A DNA stretch of 64,000 bases from Shewanella sp. KX20019 (GTDB lineage Bacteria > Pseudomonadota > Gammaproteobacteria > Enterobacterales > Shewanellaceae). How positions within the stretch are numbered: the stretch's first letter is position 1; each line of letters starts with the position of its first letter. A program made the translations under genes and the position numbers. Of this stretch, positions 9,654 to 19,394 are shown piece after piece. The stretch lies in the NCBI RefSeq assembly GCF_016757755.1, contig NZ_CP068437.1:2046001-2110000 (forward strand). The letters are read 5' to 3'. The notes under the pieces are model-generated. The model worked only from the letters and a program-made list of their open reading frames with translations. It did no database searches and had not been told where the DNA came from.

Positions 9654-9687
9654 TATACCCACCCCACTGAACCCTGCATCTTCAGGT
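9654..9687 (-). repeat. Dispersed REP-like short repeat, copy 1
   Basis: Read on the minus strand, this copy has the core ACCTGAAGATGCAGGG followed by TTCAGTGGG and ends in TATA. Matching cores occur at 51022-51046 and 55786-55811. All copies are intergenic. Confidence 0.7.
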
Positions 9688-9725
9688 TGGATGGAGATAT
9701 ACTCGCATAGACAGAGGAGCCTTAT

Positions 9726-10265
9726 ATGATCCTGTATTTACATGGGTTTGATGCAACCAGTCCTGGTAACCACGACAAAATGCGTCAACTGCAATTTATT
9801 GACGAAGATGTACGTTTGGTTAGCTATAGTACCCAGCATCCCAAAAATGATATGCAGTATTTATTGAATGAAGTTAGTAAGCATATTATCGCATCAGAGG
9901 ATGTATCACCGCTGATCATCGGTGTTGGTTTAGGCGCATTTTGGGCGGAACGAATTGGCTTTTTAAACAAGATTAAGTCGGTGTTAATTAATCCGAACCT
10001 CGCTCCGCAACATGATATGGTTAACAAAATAGACAGGCCAGAAGAGTATGCCGATATCATGAACAAATGCGTTACTGACTTTCGCTTACTTAATCGTGAA
10101 AAATCATTGTGTATCTTGGCCAGAAATGATGAAGTTAATGATAACGATGCTATCGCTAATCAATTAAAGGATTATTACAGTATCGTATGGGACGAAGAGC
10201 AGAGTCATAAGTTTACTTCTCTTGCTGCTCAGCTAAATTGCATTAAGGCATTTAAAATAAGTTAA
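9726..10265 (+). CDS. ycfP: YcfP-family alpha/beta-hydrolase-fold protein
   Basis: UPF0227 / YqiA-like esterase family of 179 residues. Strong family segments are YLHGFDATSPGNHDKMRQL, VRLVSYSTQHPKNDM, IDRPEEYADI and IVWDEEQSHKF. The position of the usual nucleophile elbow reads GVGLGAFWAERIGFL, with Leu in place of the catalytic serine, as in enteric YcfP. The protein may therefore be non-hydrolytic or use another residue. It follows nagZ, a conserved neighbourhood suggesting a link with cell-wall recycling, although no biochemical role is established. The ATG at 9726 follows an AGAGGAG ribosome site. Confidence 0.93.
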   Translation: MILYLHGFDATSPGNHDKMRQLQFIDEDVRLVSYSTQHPKNDMQYLLNEVSKHIIASEDVSPLIIGVGLGAFWAERIGFLNKIKSVLINPNLAPQHDMVNKIDRPEEYADIMNKCVTDFRLLNREKSLCILARNDEVNDNDAIANQLKDYYSIVWDEEQSHKFTSLAAQLNCIKAFKIS

Positions 10266-10465
10266 GCCATTTATTGACAAGTGATAGTCGTCCACTAAAA
10301 ATATTTGAAGTTAAGTGGATTTAAGTTTCAGGGTTACTTTGCTCAATAGTGAAGTTTAGGCTAAGTTGTTAAACATAGTCTAAGCCTTGCGCTTGGTAAA
10401 AATAGTGTTTGGAAGCAAGTACTATTCTCTCTACACAGGCTGATATTATGGAGTGGGTGTGAATT

Positions 10466-10741
10466 ATGAAGCGTGTCATCATTAAGATCACTGGAAAAGT
10501 TCAAGGTGTCTCTTTTCGTCAAAATACTTTGTTTCAAGCGACTATGCTCGGTATCACCGGCTATGTAAGTAATATTGCTGATGGCTCAGTTCAAGTGCTG
10601 GCGCAAGGTAGCTACCCAGCTGTCGATAAGTTAATTGATTGGTGTCAGAAAGGCGCACCGATGGCCAACGTTGATAAGGTTTATGTAGAGGATGACGAGG
10701 CAGATGATATCTACCTCGACTTTTCTATTGTTCAGTTGTAG
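10466..10741 (+). CDS. acyP: Acylphosphatase
   Basis: Small cytosolic enzyme that hydrolyses carboxyl-phosphate bonds in acyl phosphates. The 91 residues are the family norm. The motif GKVQGVSFRQN contains the phosphate-binding arginine at residue 18, and GYVSNIADGSV contains the catalytic asparagine at residue 36. The usual glycine before Phe-Arg is Ser here (GVSFR). It is convergent with csiV, whose stop codon is 15 bases away, and no clear terminator is visible between them. Confidence 0.93.
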   Translation: MKRVIIKITGKVQGVSFRQNTLFQATMLGITGYVSNIADGSVQVLAQGSYPAVDKLIDWCQKGAPMANVDKVYVEDDEADDIYLDFSIVQL

Positions 10742-10756
10742 AGAGCAGTATTAGTG

Positions 10757-11764
10757 TTAAAGGCTGTTTACGTCATTGGCGCTACTGGTATTATCCAGCA
10801 CATCAATCTCAGGTTGCGCGGTAGGTTGCTCCATTTTTCTGATTTGAATGATCATCCCCATCTTTGGATGATCAAAATAATGCACTTCGTCGCTTCTAAC
10901 GCGTCTATTTTGTTTCATCGGAATCGAATACAAGAATGGGCTAGTTACTGACTCTAGCGCTGTTTCTTGACGCTCATTGCTAAAACTTGTTGTGTCATGA
11001 TGAGTCAATGTGACCGTTTTCTCACCCTCTTCACGCAAATTAAACGCAGTTTCTATAAATAGATAATGCTCAAGGTAGATGTTAAGCGTGCCATCAAGCT
11101 TCCAGACTGGTTTCTTGCTGTCAGCTAAAAATCCACTGCTCATAAAATCAAACTGCGGCAGCTCTTCATTTAACTGACTAAGCTGCAAAGGCTGTCCATT
11201 TTGCTCATAGTCTTTGGAGTAATCTTGACCAGAATAGAGCTTAAGCGGAATCGCTTTGTTTCTTGGTAGCATGGATTGCTGCCATGTCATATGCAGTAGG
11301 CTTTTATTACCTTTCTCTCGTTTTAACGTCGCGATAATCTCTTTAAATTGACTCTGACTTTCAGCCAATAAAACTGCGCCATCACCCAAGTAAGCCGTAG
11401 CGGGGTCAGAGGCTGCAATTACCATCGGGATGTCTGCGAGCGATTTAACTTGATTGCTTGAGTTAAGCTGCTCATTGCAATTGAGACTATCAGTTGCCCA
11501 ATCTACAGAGGTACAGCCATTAAGTCCCATATTGAGCGCAGTTAAATCAGTGCTTACTAACGGGGTGATAAAATCTACGGTTTTGCGTTGTCGCGACTTA
11601 ACGGTATTATCTGGCCATTGTTCACTCGTAGGCGCGTTGTGCTCATATAGATAGATCTCGACTTCAAACCAACGCTCTTCTTGGGCTAAGGCTGTTGTCG
11701 ACAGGCTTGAAATAACACCTGCTGTTAGGGCGAGTATTAACTTATTTGTTGATAGTCTAAACAC
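10757..11764 (-). CDS. csiV: CsiV-family peptidoglycan-associated periplasmic protein
   Basis: A 335-residue exported protein. Residues 1-27 form a signal peptide ending ALA, followed by the conserved start of the mature domain, EERWFEVEIYLYEHN. CsiV of Vibrio cholerae binds peptidoglycan and supports cell-shape integrity in the presence of D-amino acids. The location directly downstream of mfd, with only two bases between them, matches the vibrio/shewanella arrangement and implies co-transcription. The assignment rests on this neighbourhood and the N-terminal signature. Confidence 0.85.
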   Translation of the reverse strand: MFRLSTNKLILALTAGVISSLSTTALAQEERWFEVEIYLYEHNAPTSEQWPDNTVKSRQRKTVDFITPLVSTDLTALNMGLNGCTSVDWATDSLNCNEQLNSSNQVKSLADIPMVIAASDPATAYLGDGAVLLAESQSQFKEIIATLKREKGNKSLLHMTWQQSMLPRNKAIPLKLYSGQDYSKDYEQNGQPLQLSQLNEELPQFDFMSSGFLADSKKPVWKLDGTLNIYLEHYLFIETAFNLREEGEKTVTLTHHDTTSFSNERQETALESVTSPFLYSIPMKQNRRVRSDEVHYFDHPKMGMIIQIRKMEQPTAQPEIDVLDNTSSANDVNSL

Positions 11765-11766
11765 GA

Positions 11767-14700
11767 TTACTCTCCAATGCGATGTTGAGACAACTGTTCA
11801 ATTAACAGTTTTATGAGCGCGAGCCTGTCTTTGGCTGATTCAGATGGCATGCTAAATTTTAGCTTATTGGGGCCATCCATTCGATAAATTTGCGGCTGGT
11901 TCTGTAACAATCCAATAATAAAGGTGGGGTCCACTTTATTATTGTCGCCAAATTCTATGCTACCACCTTTTGCGTGCATTTCGATCTTTCGAAGACCAAG
12001 CTGGGTTGCAAGGTGTTTATAGAGAGTTAACGCCATTAAGTTTTTAGTTGGATCGGGCAGCATACCGAAGCGGTCAATAAACTCCACTTTTAGCTCGTCA
12101 ACCGCTTTTTCTGTTTTACAGTTAGCGATGCGTTTGTATAGCGAAAGTCGCATATTAACATCACTAACATAGTCTTCTGGCAGCAGGGCTGGGATCCGCA
12201 AATCAATTTCACTCTGTTGACGTAGCATCTGATCGAGTGATATCTCCTTACCATCTTTTAGTAATTTAACAGCCTCTTCAAGCATCTCCATATAAAGAGA
12301 AAAACCGATCTTGGAAATATGGCCACTTTGTTCGTCGCCAAGTAACTCACCCGCACCACGGATCTCTAAATCTTGAGTTGCCAACATAAAGCCTGCGCCG
12401 AGATCCTCTAAAGCACCAATCGCTTCTAATCGCTTACGTGCATCTTTTGTCATGCTTTTAGGGTGCGGAGTCATCAAGTAAGCATAGGCTTGGTGATGAG
12501 AGCGACCAACACGGCCTCGTAATTGATGCAGCTGCGCCAATCCAAACTTGTCAGCCCGTTCAATTACAATGGTGTTTGCTGAGGGCACATCAATACCGGT
12601 TTCAATAATGGTGGTACAGACTAATACATTAAAGCGTTGATGATAAAAATCGGACATGACTCGCTCAAGTTCACGCTCACGCATCTGTCCGTGGGCGGTA
12701 ACAACCCGAGCTTCAGGCAGTAACTCGCTTATCTCAGCAGCTCTTTTCTCTATAGTTTCAACGTTATTATGTAAAAAATAGACTTGACCACCACGTAAAA
12801 TTTCACGCAGAAGTGCTTCTCTAATTGTGGCTTCATCATATTCACGGATAAAGGTTTTTACCGCCAAACGCTTAGCAGGTGGTGTGGCGATAATCGACAG
12901 GTCACGCATTCCGGACATCGCCATATTCAAGGTACGTGGAATAGGGGTTGCGGTTAATGTAAGAATATCGACATTGGCACGCAGCGCCTTAATTTTCTCT
13001 TTTTGCCTAACCCCAAAACGGTGCTCTTCATCGATAACCAGTAAGCCTAAGTTTTCAAACTTTGCCTCTGACTGCAATAACTTATGAGTACCTATAACAA
13101 TATCTACTTTGCCATTGATTAAGTCTTTCATCACTTGGGTTTGTTCTTTGGCTGTTTTGAAGCGTGACATAACTTCGATTTTGAACGGCCAGTCGGCAAA
13201 ACGGTCTTGAAAATTCTCGAAATGTTGCTGTGCAAGTAGCGTCGTTGGCACCAAAATGGCCACTTGTTTACCGTCATTAACGGCTACAAATGCAGCACGC
13301 ATGGCGACTTCTGTTTTACCAAAACCAACGTCGCCACAGACTAATCTGTCCATTGCCATGGGGGTACGCATATCTTCTAGGACTGCAGATATCGCCGTTT
13401 CTTGATCAACGGTTTCTTCAAACGGAAAGCTGCTGGCAAATTGTGCATACTCCTCTTGGTCAATATGACAAGCATCGCCTGGGCGTGCTTGTCTACGTGC
13501 ATACACATCTAACAGCTCAGCGGCAACATCACGGATTTTCTCAATCGCTTTGCGTTTTGCCTTGGCCCAGCTTTCGTTGCCTAGTTTGTTAAGGTTTGCC
13601 TCTTCATCGGGGCCAACGCTGTAACGGCTGATGAGGTGTAAAGAGGACACTGGCACGTAGAGTTTGTCACCACCGGAATACTCTAGAATCAAATATTCTG
13701 CAACAAGGCCACCAGTATCAAGCGTTTCAAGACCTTGATAACGCGCGACACCATGTTCAAGATGGACTATCGGCTGGCCGACTTTAAGCTCTGCAAGGTT
13801 TTTAACCAATGCATCACTGCTGATCTGACGCTGTTTATCTCGGCGGCGGCGCTGTGAAATTCGCTGGCCAAACAGTTCCGTTTCGCAAATTAGGCTGAAT
13901 TTACCGCCAGTCTTTTTCTCAATGACACACCCTTGAGACAGCGGCGAGACAATAAGTCCGAGTTTAGTTTTACTGGCTGCAAATTCGTTAAAGTGACTAA
14001 ATAGCGTCGGCTTTAGCTTTATTTTACCGAGCAGTTCAACAAGTGCTTCGCGGCGACCTTCAGATTCGGCACTGAATAACAACCTGTCACCAAGGCCTGC
14101 ATACTCTTCTAGCAGCGCGAGTGGCTGTTTCAGTTTATGATTTGCGGCCAGATCAGGCAGTTTCACCGCTTTTGCTTCGACTGCAGTGCCAGTATAGGGA
14201 GGCGTTTTTAATTGGAATCTTGGCAACACTTTAAAGGCGCTAAAGATCTGCTCCGTCAAAAGGTACAGCTCTTGCGGGCTCAATAAAGGTCGTAGTGGAT
14301 CGACTCGTCTATCTTCATACCGAGTTTCAACTTCCTGTAGGTGAGCTTGGGTCGCAATCTCAATATCACCAACAGTGACTAATTGTGTTTTCTCAGGTAA
14401 ATAATCAAACAGAGTGGCCGTGTCATCAAAAAATAGTGGCAGGTAATTTTCTATCCCTGCAGGCATGGTTTTTTTACTGACCATCTGATAAATAGAGCCA
14501 GGTTCTTTGACTAAAACCTCAAATCTGCGACGGTAACGCTGTCTAAAGCCTTCGATAGCGGCATCATCAGTGGGAAACTCTTTAGCTGGAAGCAGTCGAA
14601 TCGAAGGGATCTCGTGGCTAGAGCGTTGAGTTTCTGGATCGAAATGTCGAATAGACTCCACTTCATCGTCAAATAACTCAATCCTAAATGGCTGATTTGA

Positions 14701-15240
14701 TCCCATTGGGAAGATGTCGATGATTGAACCGCGGACTGCAAACTCACCGTGTTCGTATACTTGCTCAACACTATGGTAGCCAGTACTAATCAACTGTTCT
14801 CTAACATCATGCAGCTGATAGTTATCACCTTTCTCTAAAATAAGCACATTACCACTTAAGAAGGATCTAGGAGGCAGTTTGACCATTAGTGTCGTGATCG
14901 GCACGATAACGACGCTTTGCTGCGCTTGAGGGATCCTCGACAGCGTTTCAAGACGTTGTGAGACTAAATCTTGATGGGGAGAGAAGCTGTCGTAGGGAAG
15001 GGTCTCCCTGTCTGGAAATAGCCATATCGCTATCGATGTTTCACTAAGCAAATAACCGAGCTCAGACTCTAGCGCGATGGCACTAGGAGTATCAGCGGTC
15101 ACAACAAGAGTGACACCTTGATGTTGCTTAGCAATATTTGCGATCGTAAGCGCTTGGGCAGCGCCACCAAGAGTACACAGCGTTTGTGCTAATTTAGCAC
15201 TTTTGACTGCTGGTGGAGTCAATACAGAAAAAGCATTCAT
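11767..15240 (-). CDS. mfd: Transcription-repair coupling factor Mfd
   Basis: Displaces RNA polymerase stalled at DNA lesions and recruits UvrA. The 1157 residues are full length. In order: a UvrB-like damage-recognition module (residues 1-350), the RNAP-interaction domain (around 480-550; VGQPIVHLEHGVARYQG), the RecG-like translocase with Walker A GDVGFGKTEVAMRAAF and DEEH box (VIDEEHRFGVRQKEK), helicase motif VI (QLRGRVGRSHHQAYAYL), and the C-terminal D7 domain. It starts with MNAFSVLTPP and heads a two-gene unit with csiV. Confidence 0.98.
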   Translation of the reverse strand: MNAFSVLTPPAVKSAKLAQTLCTLGGAAQALTIANIAKQHQGVTLVVTADTPSAIALESELGYLLSETSIAIWLFPDRETLPYDSFSPHQDLVSQRLETLSRIPQAQQSVVIVPITTLMVKLPPRSFLSGNVLILEKGDNYQLHDVREQLISTGYHSVEQVYEHGEFAVRGSIIDIFPMGSNQPFRIELFDDEVESIRHFDPETQRSSHEIPSIRLLPAKEFPTDDAAIEGFRQRYRRRFEVLVKEPGSIYQMVSKKTMPAGIENYLPLFFDDTATLFDYLPEKTQLVTVGDIEIATQAHLQEVETRYEDRRVDPLRPLLSPQELYLLTEQIFSAFKVLPRFQLKTPPYTGTAVEAKAVKLPDLAANHKLKQPLALLEEYAGLGDRLLFSAESEGRREALVELLGKIKLKPTLFSHFNEFAASKTKLGLIVSPLSQGCVIEKKTGGKFSLICETELFGQRISQRRRRDKQRQISSDALVKNLAELKVGQPIVHLEHGVARYQGLETLDTGGLVAEYLILEYSGGDKLYVPVSSLHLISRYSVGPDEEANLNKLGNESWAKAKRKAIEKIRDVAAELLDVYARRQARPGDACHIDQEEYAQFASSFPFEETVDQETAISAVLEDMRTPMAMDRLVCGDVGFGKTEVAMRAAFVAVNDGKQVAILVPTTLLAQQHFENFQDRFADWPFKIEVMSRFKTAKEQTQVMKDLINGKVDIVIGTHKLLQSEAKFENLGLLVIDEEHRFGVRQKEKIKALRANVDILTLTATPIPRTLNMAMSGMRDLSIIATPPAKRLAVKTFIREYDEATIREALLREILRGGQVYFLHNNVETIEKRAAEISELLPEARVVTAHGQMRERELERVMSDFYHQRFNVLVCTTIIETGIDVPSANTIVIERADKFGLAQLHQLRGRVGRSHHQAYAYLMTPHPKSMTKDARKRLEAIGALEDLGAGFMLATQDLEIRGAGELLGDEQSGHISKIGFSLYMEMLEEAVKLLKDGKEISLDQMLRQQSEIDLRIPALLPEDYVSDVNMRLSLYKRIANCKTEKAVDELKVEFIDRFGMLPDPTKNLMALTLYKHLATQLGLRKIEMHAKGGSIEFGDNNKVDPTFIIGLLQNQPQIYRMDGPNKLKFSMPSESAKDRLALIKLLIEQLSQHRIGE

Positions 15241-15330
15241 TAAGGGCGAGGAAACGAGTCCAATAACAGCAAAGTTGCTTGGTATTGTAGTGGCTTGGGC
15301 TCGCTCTGGCCAGTTAAAACTGGTTTTAGA

Positions 15331-15915
15331 TTACGGCGCTAACTTTCGCAATTTTAGTTGTTTCTGCTGTAGGCTTAAGCTTGCTTTTACCAATTGCTCT
15401 ACGTCAGCATCTTGAATGACACTAAACGCTAATTCAACGCTAAAGGCCTGCGGCGCGCCCTCTGCTGCAGTGGTGATTAACGCGCAGTTTTTTACGGTCG
15501 CAAAACAGAGCAGAGCAACTAACTCCTCCTTAATATTTAAGTTTACTTTAAACTGGTTACCCACAGTTATCGCCTCATTGGCGGTTATTCTAATGGAGCT
15601 TCCGCCAAAATGGCTGCCAATATAATGATGACCTTCGTACTCCTCTTTGGCGATGATGTGTTGCAACACCATGTCAATTTTTCGAGATTGTAATTTTAAA
15701 AATTCAACAACGGTTTTGGCATCATCATCTAGGTGGCGCAGCTGCAACAGGCAATCTGATTCGAGTACCTTTATGTCACTAATTAGCTGTAGGCTCGGAG
15801 GTAACATAAAACTCAATTGCTCTACAGACGGCAGCGGCTGGCCACTGTCGCAAGCTTGTAGATAGACATCAAATGGATGATTAATACTAAAATAGGCGCT
15901 AGAGTCATTTAACAA
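15331..15915 (-). CDS. PilZ-domain-like protein
   Basis: A 194-residue protein read divergently from lolC and upstream of mfd on the same strand. The C-terminal half has the beta-barrel pattern of PilZ c-di-GMP receptors, including HFGGSSIRI, which resembles the second half of the PilZ signature (D/N-x-S-x-x-G). The preceding arginine motif is weak, so nucleotide binding cannot be assumed. No membrane segment or signal peptide is visible. A PilZ gene at this location is seen in related genomes, so this is probably a genuine but degenerate member. Confidence 0.65.
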   Translation of the reverse strand: MLNDSSAYFSINHPFDVYLQACDSGQPLPSVEQLSFMLPPSLQLISDIKVLESDCLLQLRHLDDDAKTVVEFLKLQSRKIDMVLQHIIAKEEYEGHHYIGSHFGGSSIRITANEAITVGNQFKVNLNIKEELVALLCFATVKNCALITTAAEGAPQAFSVELAFSVIQDADVEQLVKASLSLQQKQLKLRKLAP

Positions 15916-16123
15916 TGGTTTTGCCTCTTGTTTTTAGGGGGCTAATACCCCTATTATCGTGCGCATCTTTATGATTTAGCAAGGTTAGAGGCGTAAATGC
16001 CTTTTCTTTATTAATTAATAGGGTATTGCTGAGTAGTATTTGTTGGAATTAGTGTTGTTAATATGTGCTAATTTTCTCCTCATATTAGCATCAGAATCGA
16101 GTCGACTTTATTTGGGTTTATTA

Positions 16124-17347
16124 ATGAATTTTTCATTATCATTTTATATTGGTTATCGCTATTGGCGAGCAAGAAAGGCTAATGCGTTTGCATCCTTTAT
16201 CACCATTTTTTCTGTATCGGGTATCTTGCTTGGGGTGGCAGCACTGATTGTAGTCAGTTCGGTAATGAATGGTCTCGAAGGACAGCTTAAAGAGCGTATT
16301 TTAGGTGCTGTGCCACAGCTTACTATCCATTCCCCTGTTCCGTTAGAAAACTGGCAGCAAGATGTGACTCAGTTGTCGGCCTTAAAGGGGGTGCAAGGGG
16401 TAACGCCGAGTGTGTCGACTCAAGCGATGTTGCAATCGCCCTCGAACATCGGCGCTGCACAAATTTATGGTGTATACCCGCAGCAGGAGAAAAACCTGCT
16501 TAGCCTTACGCGCAGTACGTATTCAGGTAACTTCGATGCGTTGCTCCCAGGCAAGTATCAAATAATATTGGGCGCTGAGTTGGCGCGAAACCTTGATGTT
16601 GTAGTCGGTAATAAAGTTCGAGTCCTTAGTGGTGATGGTGTTGTTTATACGCCATTTGGGCCGGTTCCAAGTCAACGAAAATTTACAGTGGCTGGCGTGT
16701 TTGAAATGGGCTCTCAAGTCGATGCTAGCGTCGCTTATATCCACCATGATGATGCACAGCGCTTAATGCGGCAACAAGCGGGGGAGGTCAAGCAACTACG
16801 GGTTTATCTTGATGACCCCTTTAGTGCAGCTGCAATAGCACCGAGCGTGGTCGATTACTTTTCACGTCAAGTTACCACCACAGATTGGCGTGACACTTAT
16901 GGCCACCTTTTTAGCGCTGTTAAAATGGAAAAGAACATGATGTCATTAATGCTCAGCCTTATTATTGCGGTTGCCGCATTTAATATTGTGTCTGCGCTAG
17001 TGATGATGGTCGTTGATAAAACCACTGACGTTGCCGTGCTGAAAACCCAAGGCTTATCCACGGGCGATGTGATGGGGATTTTTATGATCCAAGGTTCGCT
17101 CAATGCCATTATTGGTTTGATTTCGGGTGTTGCTATCGGGGTATTATTGACCATTAATTTAAACGAAATCACTAACGTATTAGGGGTTTCTATTCTTGGG
17201 GCAGGTCAAAACCTGCCTGTACAACTCGAGATTAACCAACTGAGCTGGATAGTCGTAGGCACTCTTGTCATAACTCTATTAGCCACCATTTATCCGGCTT
17301 TAAGAGCTGCAAATGTTCAGCCTGCGAGTACCCTTAGACATGAATAG
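16124..17347 (+). CDS. lolC: Lipoprotein-releasing ABC transporter permease LolC
   Basis: Inner-membrane subunit of LolCDE, which extracts outer-membrane lipoproteins and hands them to LolA. Starting at the ATG at 16124 gives 407 residues, matching the family; a TTG at 16040 would add 28 atypical hydrophobic residues. After the amphipathic start (FYIGYRYWRARKANAF) comes TM1 (about 20-48), a large periplasmic MacB-like domain, then three C-terminal membrane segments from about residue 270. The SVMNGLEGQLKERILG segment after TM1 matches LolC. It overlaps or abuts lolD, so the three genes form one operon. Confidence 0.93.
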   Translation: MNFSLSFYIGYRYWRARKANAFASFITIFSVSGILLGVAALIVVSSVMNGLEGQLKERILGAVPQLTIHSPVPLENWQQDVTQLSALKGVQGVTPSVSTQAMLQSPSNIGAAQIYGVYPQQEKNLLSLTRSTYSGNFDALLPGKYQIILGAELARNLDVVVGNKVRVLSGDGVVYTPFGPVPSQRKFTVAGVFEMGSQVDASVAYIHHDDAQRLMRQQAGEVKQLRVYLDDPFSAAAIAPSVVDYFSRQVTTTDWRDTYGHLFSAVKMEKNMMSLMLSLIIAVAAFNIVSALVMMVVDKTTDVAVLKTQGLSTGDVMGIFMIQGSLNAIIGLISGVAIGVLLTINLNEITNVLGVSILGAGQNLPVQLEINQLSWIVVGTLVITLLATIYPALRAANVQPASTLRHE

Positions 17348-17357
17348 TGAGTTAACA

Positions 17358-18056
17358 ATGAATTCAGAGCTATTGTTAAAAGTGAGCAACGTGAGTAAGC
17401 GATACAACGATGGCTCAGTAGAAACGCAAGTGTTACATAGCGTCGATTTGGAGGTCTATAAGGGCGAACAACTGGCGATAATCGGTAGTTCAGGCTCAGG
17501 TAAGAGCACGTTACTGCATATTATGGGCACACTTGATCAGCCGACGAGCGGTAATGTGACCATGTTAGATGAAGATCTTTATCAATTGTCGAGTAGGCGC
17601 CAAGCTCAAGTGCGTAACAGTAATATCGGCTTTATCTATCAGTTTCATCATCTTTTGCCCGAGTTCAGTGCATTGGAAAATGTCTCTATGCCTGCCTTGA
17701 TACAGGGTAAAAAACGTAAAGAAGTAGAGAGTAAAGCAACGGTTCTACTTGAAAGAGTCGGACTCGGACATCGCTTAGCACACACGCCTGCAGAGTTGTC
17801 AGGCGGAGAACGTCAACGTGTCGCTATCGCCAGAGCATTGATTAACGATCCTAAATTGGTGCTTGCCGATGAGCCGACGGGCAACCTTGATGCTAACAGT
17901 GGCGAAGCGGTTTATGAGTTGATTACTGAACTCGCCGCACAACTAGGCACCGCCTTTGTTGTTGTCACCCATGATCAACAACTAGCTGCGAGAATGGATC
18001 GGCAGCTACACATGAAAGATGGTCATTTGGTGAACGCTGAGGAGCTTGCTGGATGA
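17358..18056 (+). CDS. lolD: Lipoprotein-releasing ABC transporter ATPase LolD
   Basis: Cytosolic ATPase that powers LolCE. With the ATG at 17358 the protein is 232 residues and begins MNSELLLKVSNVSKRY, aligning with other LolD N-termini; an in-frame ATG at 17340 would overlap lolC. Walker A is GSSGSGKSTLLH, the Lol-specific region is FIYQFHHLLPEFSALENV, the signature is LSGGERQRVAIARAL and Walker B is LVLADEPTGNLD. The stop codon overlaps the lolE start by four bases, indicating translational coupling. Confidence 0.95.
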   Translation: MNSELLLKVSNVSKRYNDGSVETQVLHSVDLEVYKGEQLAIIGSSGSGKSTLLHIMGTLDQPTSGNVTMLDEDLYQLSSRRQAQVRNSNIGFIYQFHHLLPEFSALENVSMPALIQGKKRKEVESKATVLLERVGLGHRLAHTPAELSGGERQRVAIARALINDPKLVLADEPTGNLDANSGEAVYELITELAAQLGTAFVVVTHDQQLAARMDRQLHMKDGHLVNAEELAG

Positions 18057-19306
18057 AAAGCCTGTTAGCGATGCGTATCGGTTGGCGCTTTTACTTAGCC
18101 CGTCAGTCAAATCGTTTTATTAACTTTATCTCCTTTGCATCAACAGCGGGCATAGCCCTTGGTGTCGCGGTGTTGATCATTGCTTTATCGGCGATGAACG
18201 GTTTTGAAAAAGAGTTAGAGGAGCGATTGTTAGGCGTGGTTTCTCACGGTGAACTTGTCGGCGTGAATGAGCCTATACATGATTGGCAGGCTATTGTCGC
18301 GGACGCTGATAAGGTCACTGGTATTGTTGCTGCCGCTCCGTTCGTACGGATGCAGGGGTTAGTGCAAAAATCGGGAGGTTTTCAAGGATTAACAGTACTT
18401 GGCATTAATGCCGCCCAAGAGGAAAAAGTCTCGAACATTAGCCATTTCATGTCGGAGCAGAGTTGGCAAAGTTTGCAGGACGAAAGCCAAAATAATATTG
18501 TGCTCGGTAAAGGACTGGCGAAGAGCTTAGGGGTTGAAGTTGGTCAATCTATTAGCTTGTATATGCCAAACAACAGTAAGCAATCTAAAAACAAAATTGC
18601 TGCGGCTAAAAGTCACCGATTTGTCGTCTCCGGTACTTTTGAACTTGGCGGCGAGCTAGATACAACCACCGCCTATGTGCCTATGGGTTATGCCGCCAAG
18701 TTGCTCAAGTTAGAGCAAGGCGTTTCTGGTGTGCGTATTAAAGTTGAAAATGTTTTCGAGGCGCCGATGTTGATCCGTGACCTTGGCTTTAGTCAAAAGC
18801 AATATGTTTACATTTCGGACTGGACTCGAACTCAGGGCCATTTATATCAAGATATACAGCTCGTTAGAATGGTGATGTATCTTGTATTGGCGCTAGTGAT
18901 TGCAGTGGCCTGTTTTAATATTGTGTCGACATTGGTGATGGCTGTACGTGATAAACAGTCTGAAATTGCTATTTTGTTGACCATGGGTATGAAAAAGACC
19001 GCCGTGATGCTCATTTTTATTGTACAAGGTGCACTCAATGGTATTTTAGGCTGCGTCATTGGCTCTATTTTGGGAGTCAGTATAGCGCTTAACTTAAGTG
19101 ATATCGCTAAAGGGATTGAGTCGATATTTGGTGTTCAGCTGCTTTCTGCTGATGTCTATTTTATTGATTTTCTGCCGTCGCAATTAGTGGCTAACGATGT
19201 CATTATGGTTGTATCTCTCGCTTTTGTGATGAGTCTGATTGCCACGTTATATCCAGCTTGGAAAGCAAGTCAAACACCACCAGCAACTGCATTGGCAGGC
19301 CGTTAG
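18053..19306 (+). CDS. lolE: Lipoprotein-releasing ABC transporter permease LolE
   Basis: Second membrane subunit of LolCDE. The 417 residues share the LolC architecture: TM1 near 22-48, a periplasmic domain, and three C-terminal TM helices. The GIALGVAVLIIALSAMNGFEKELEERLLGVVSHGEL region (read in shorter pieces: LSAMNGFEKELEERLLG, VVSHGEL) fits LolE rather than LolC. The start overlaps lolD by four bases. A loop-tight hairpin at 19360 may mark the end of the operon. Confidence 0.94.
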   Translation: MKSLLAMRIGWRFYLARQSNRFINFISFASTAGIALGVAVLIIALSAMNGFEKELEERLLGVVSHGELVGVNEPIHDWQAIVADADKVTGIVAAAPFVRMQGLVQKSGGFQGLTVLGINAAQEEKVSNISHFMSEQSWQSLQDESQNNIVLGKGLAKSLGVEVGQSISLYMPNNSKQSKNKIAAAKSHRFVVSGTFELGGELDTTTAYVPMGYAAKLLKLEQGVSGVRIKVENVFEAPMLIRDLGFSQKQYVYISDWTRTQGHLYQDIQLVRMVMYLVLALVIAVACFNIVSTLVMAVRDKQSEIAILLTMGMKKTAVMLIFIVQGALNGILGCVIGSILGVSIALNLSDIAKGIESIFGVQLLSADVYFIDFLPSQLVANDVIMVVSLAFVMSLIATLYPAWKASQTPPATALAGR

Positions 19307-19359
19307 AGTCGCTATTTTTGATGACAACTATAGGCACTTTATAGTTCTTTAGTGTTAGG

Positions 19360-19379
19360 GTGATCGCAAGTGCGATCAC
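19360..19379. other. Perfect hairpin after lolE
   Basis: GTGATCGCA and TGCGATCAC are separated by two bases. There is no T-run after it, so it may be a weak or Rho-assisted transcript end or a protein-binding palindrome. Confidence 0.5.
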
Positions 19380-19394
19380 TATCACTCTTCAGTA

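Noticed and set aside
9726..10265. YcfP called a serine esterase
   Set aside because: The nucleophile serine is absent, so only the fold is claimed.
19360..19379. Hairpin after lolE as a classic terminator
   Set aside because: No T-run follows; kept as an unassigned hairpin instead.
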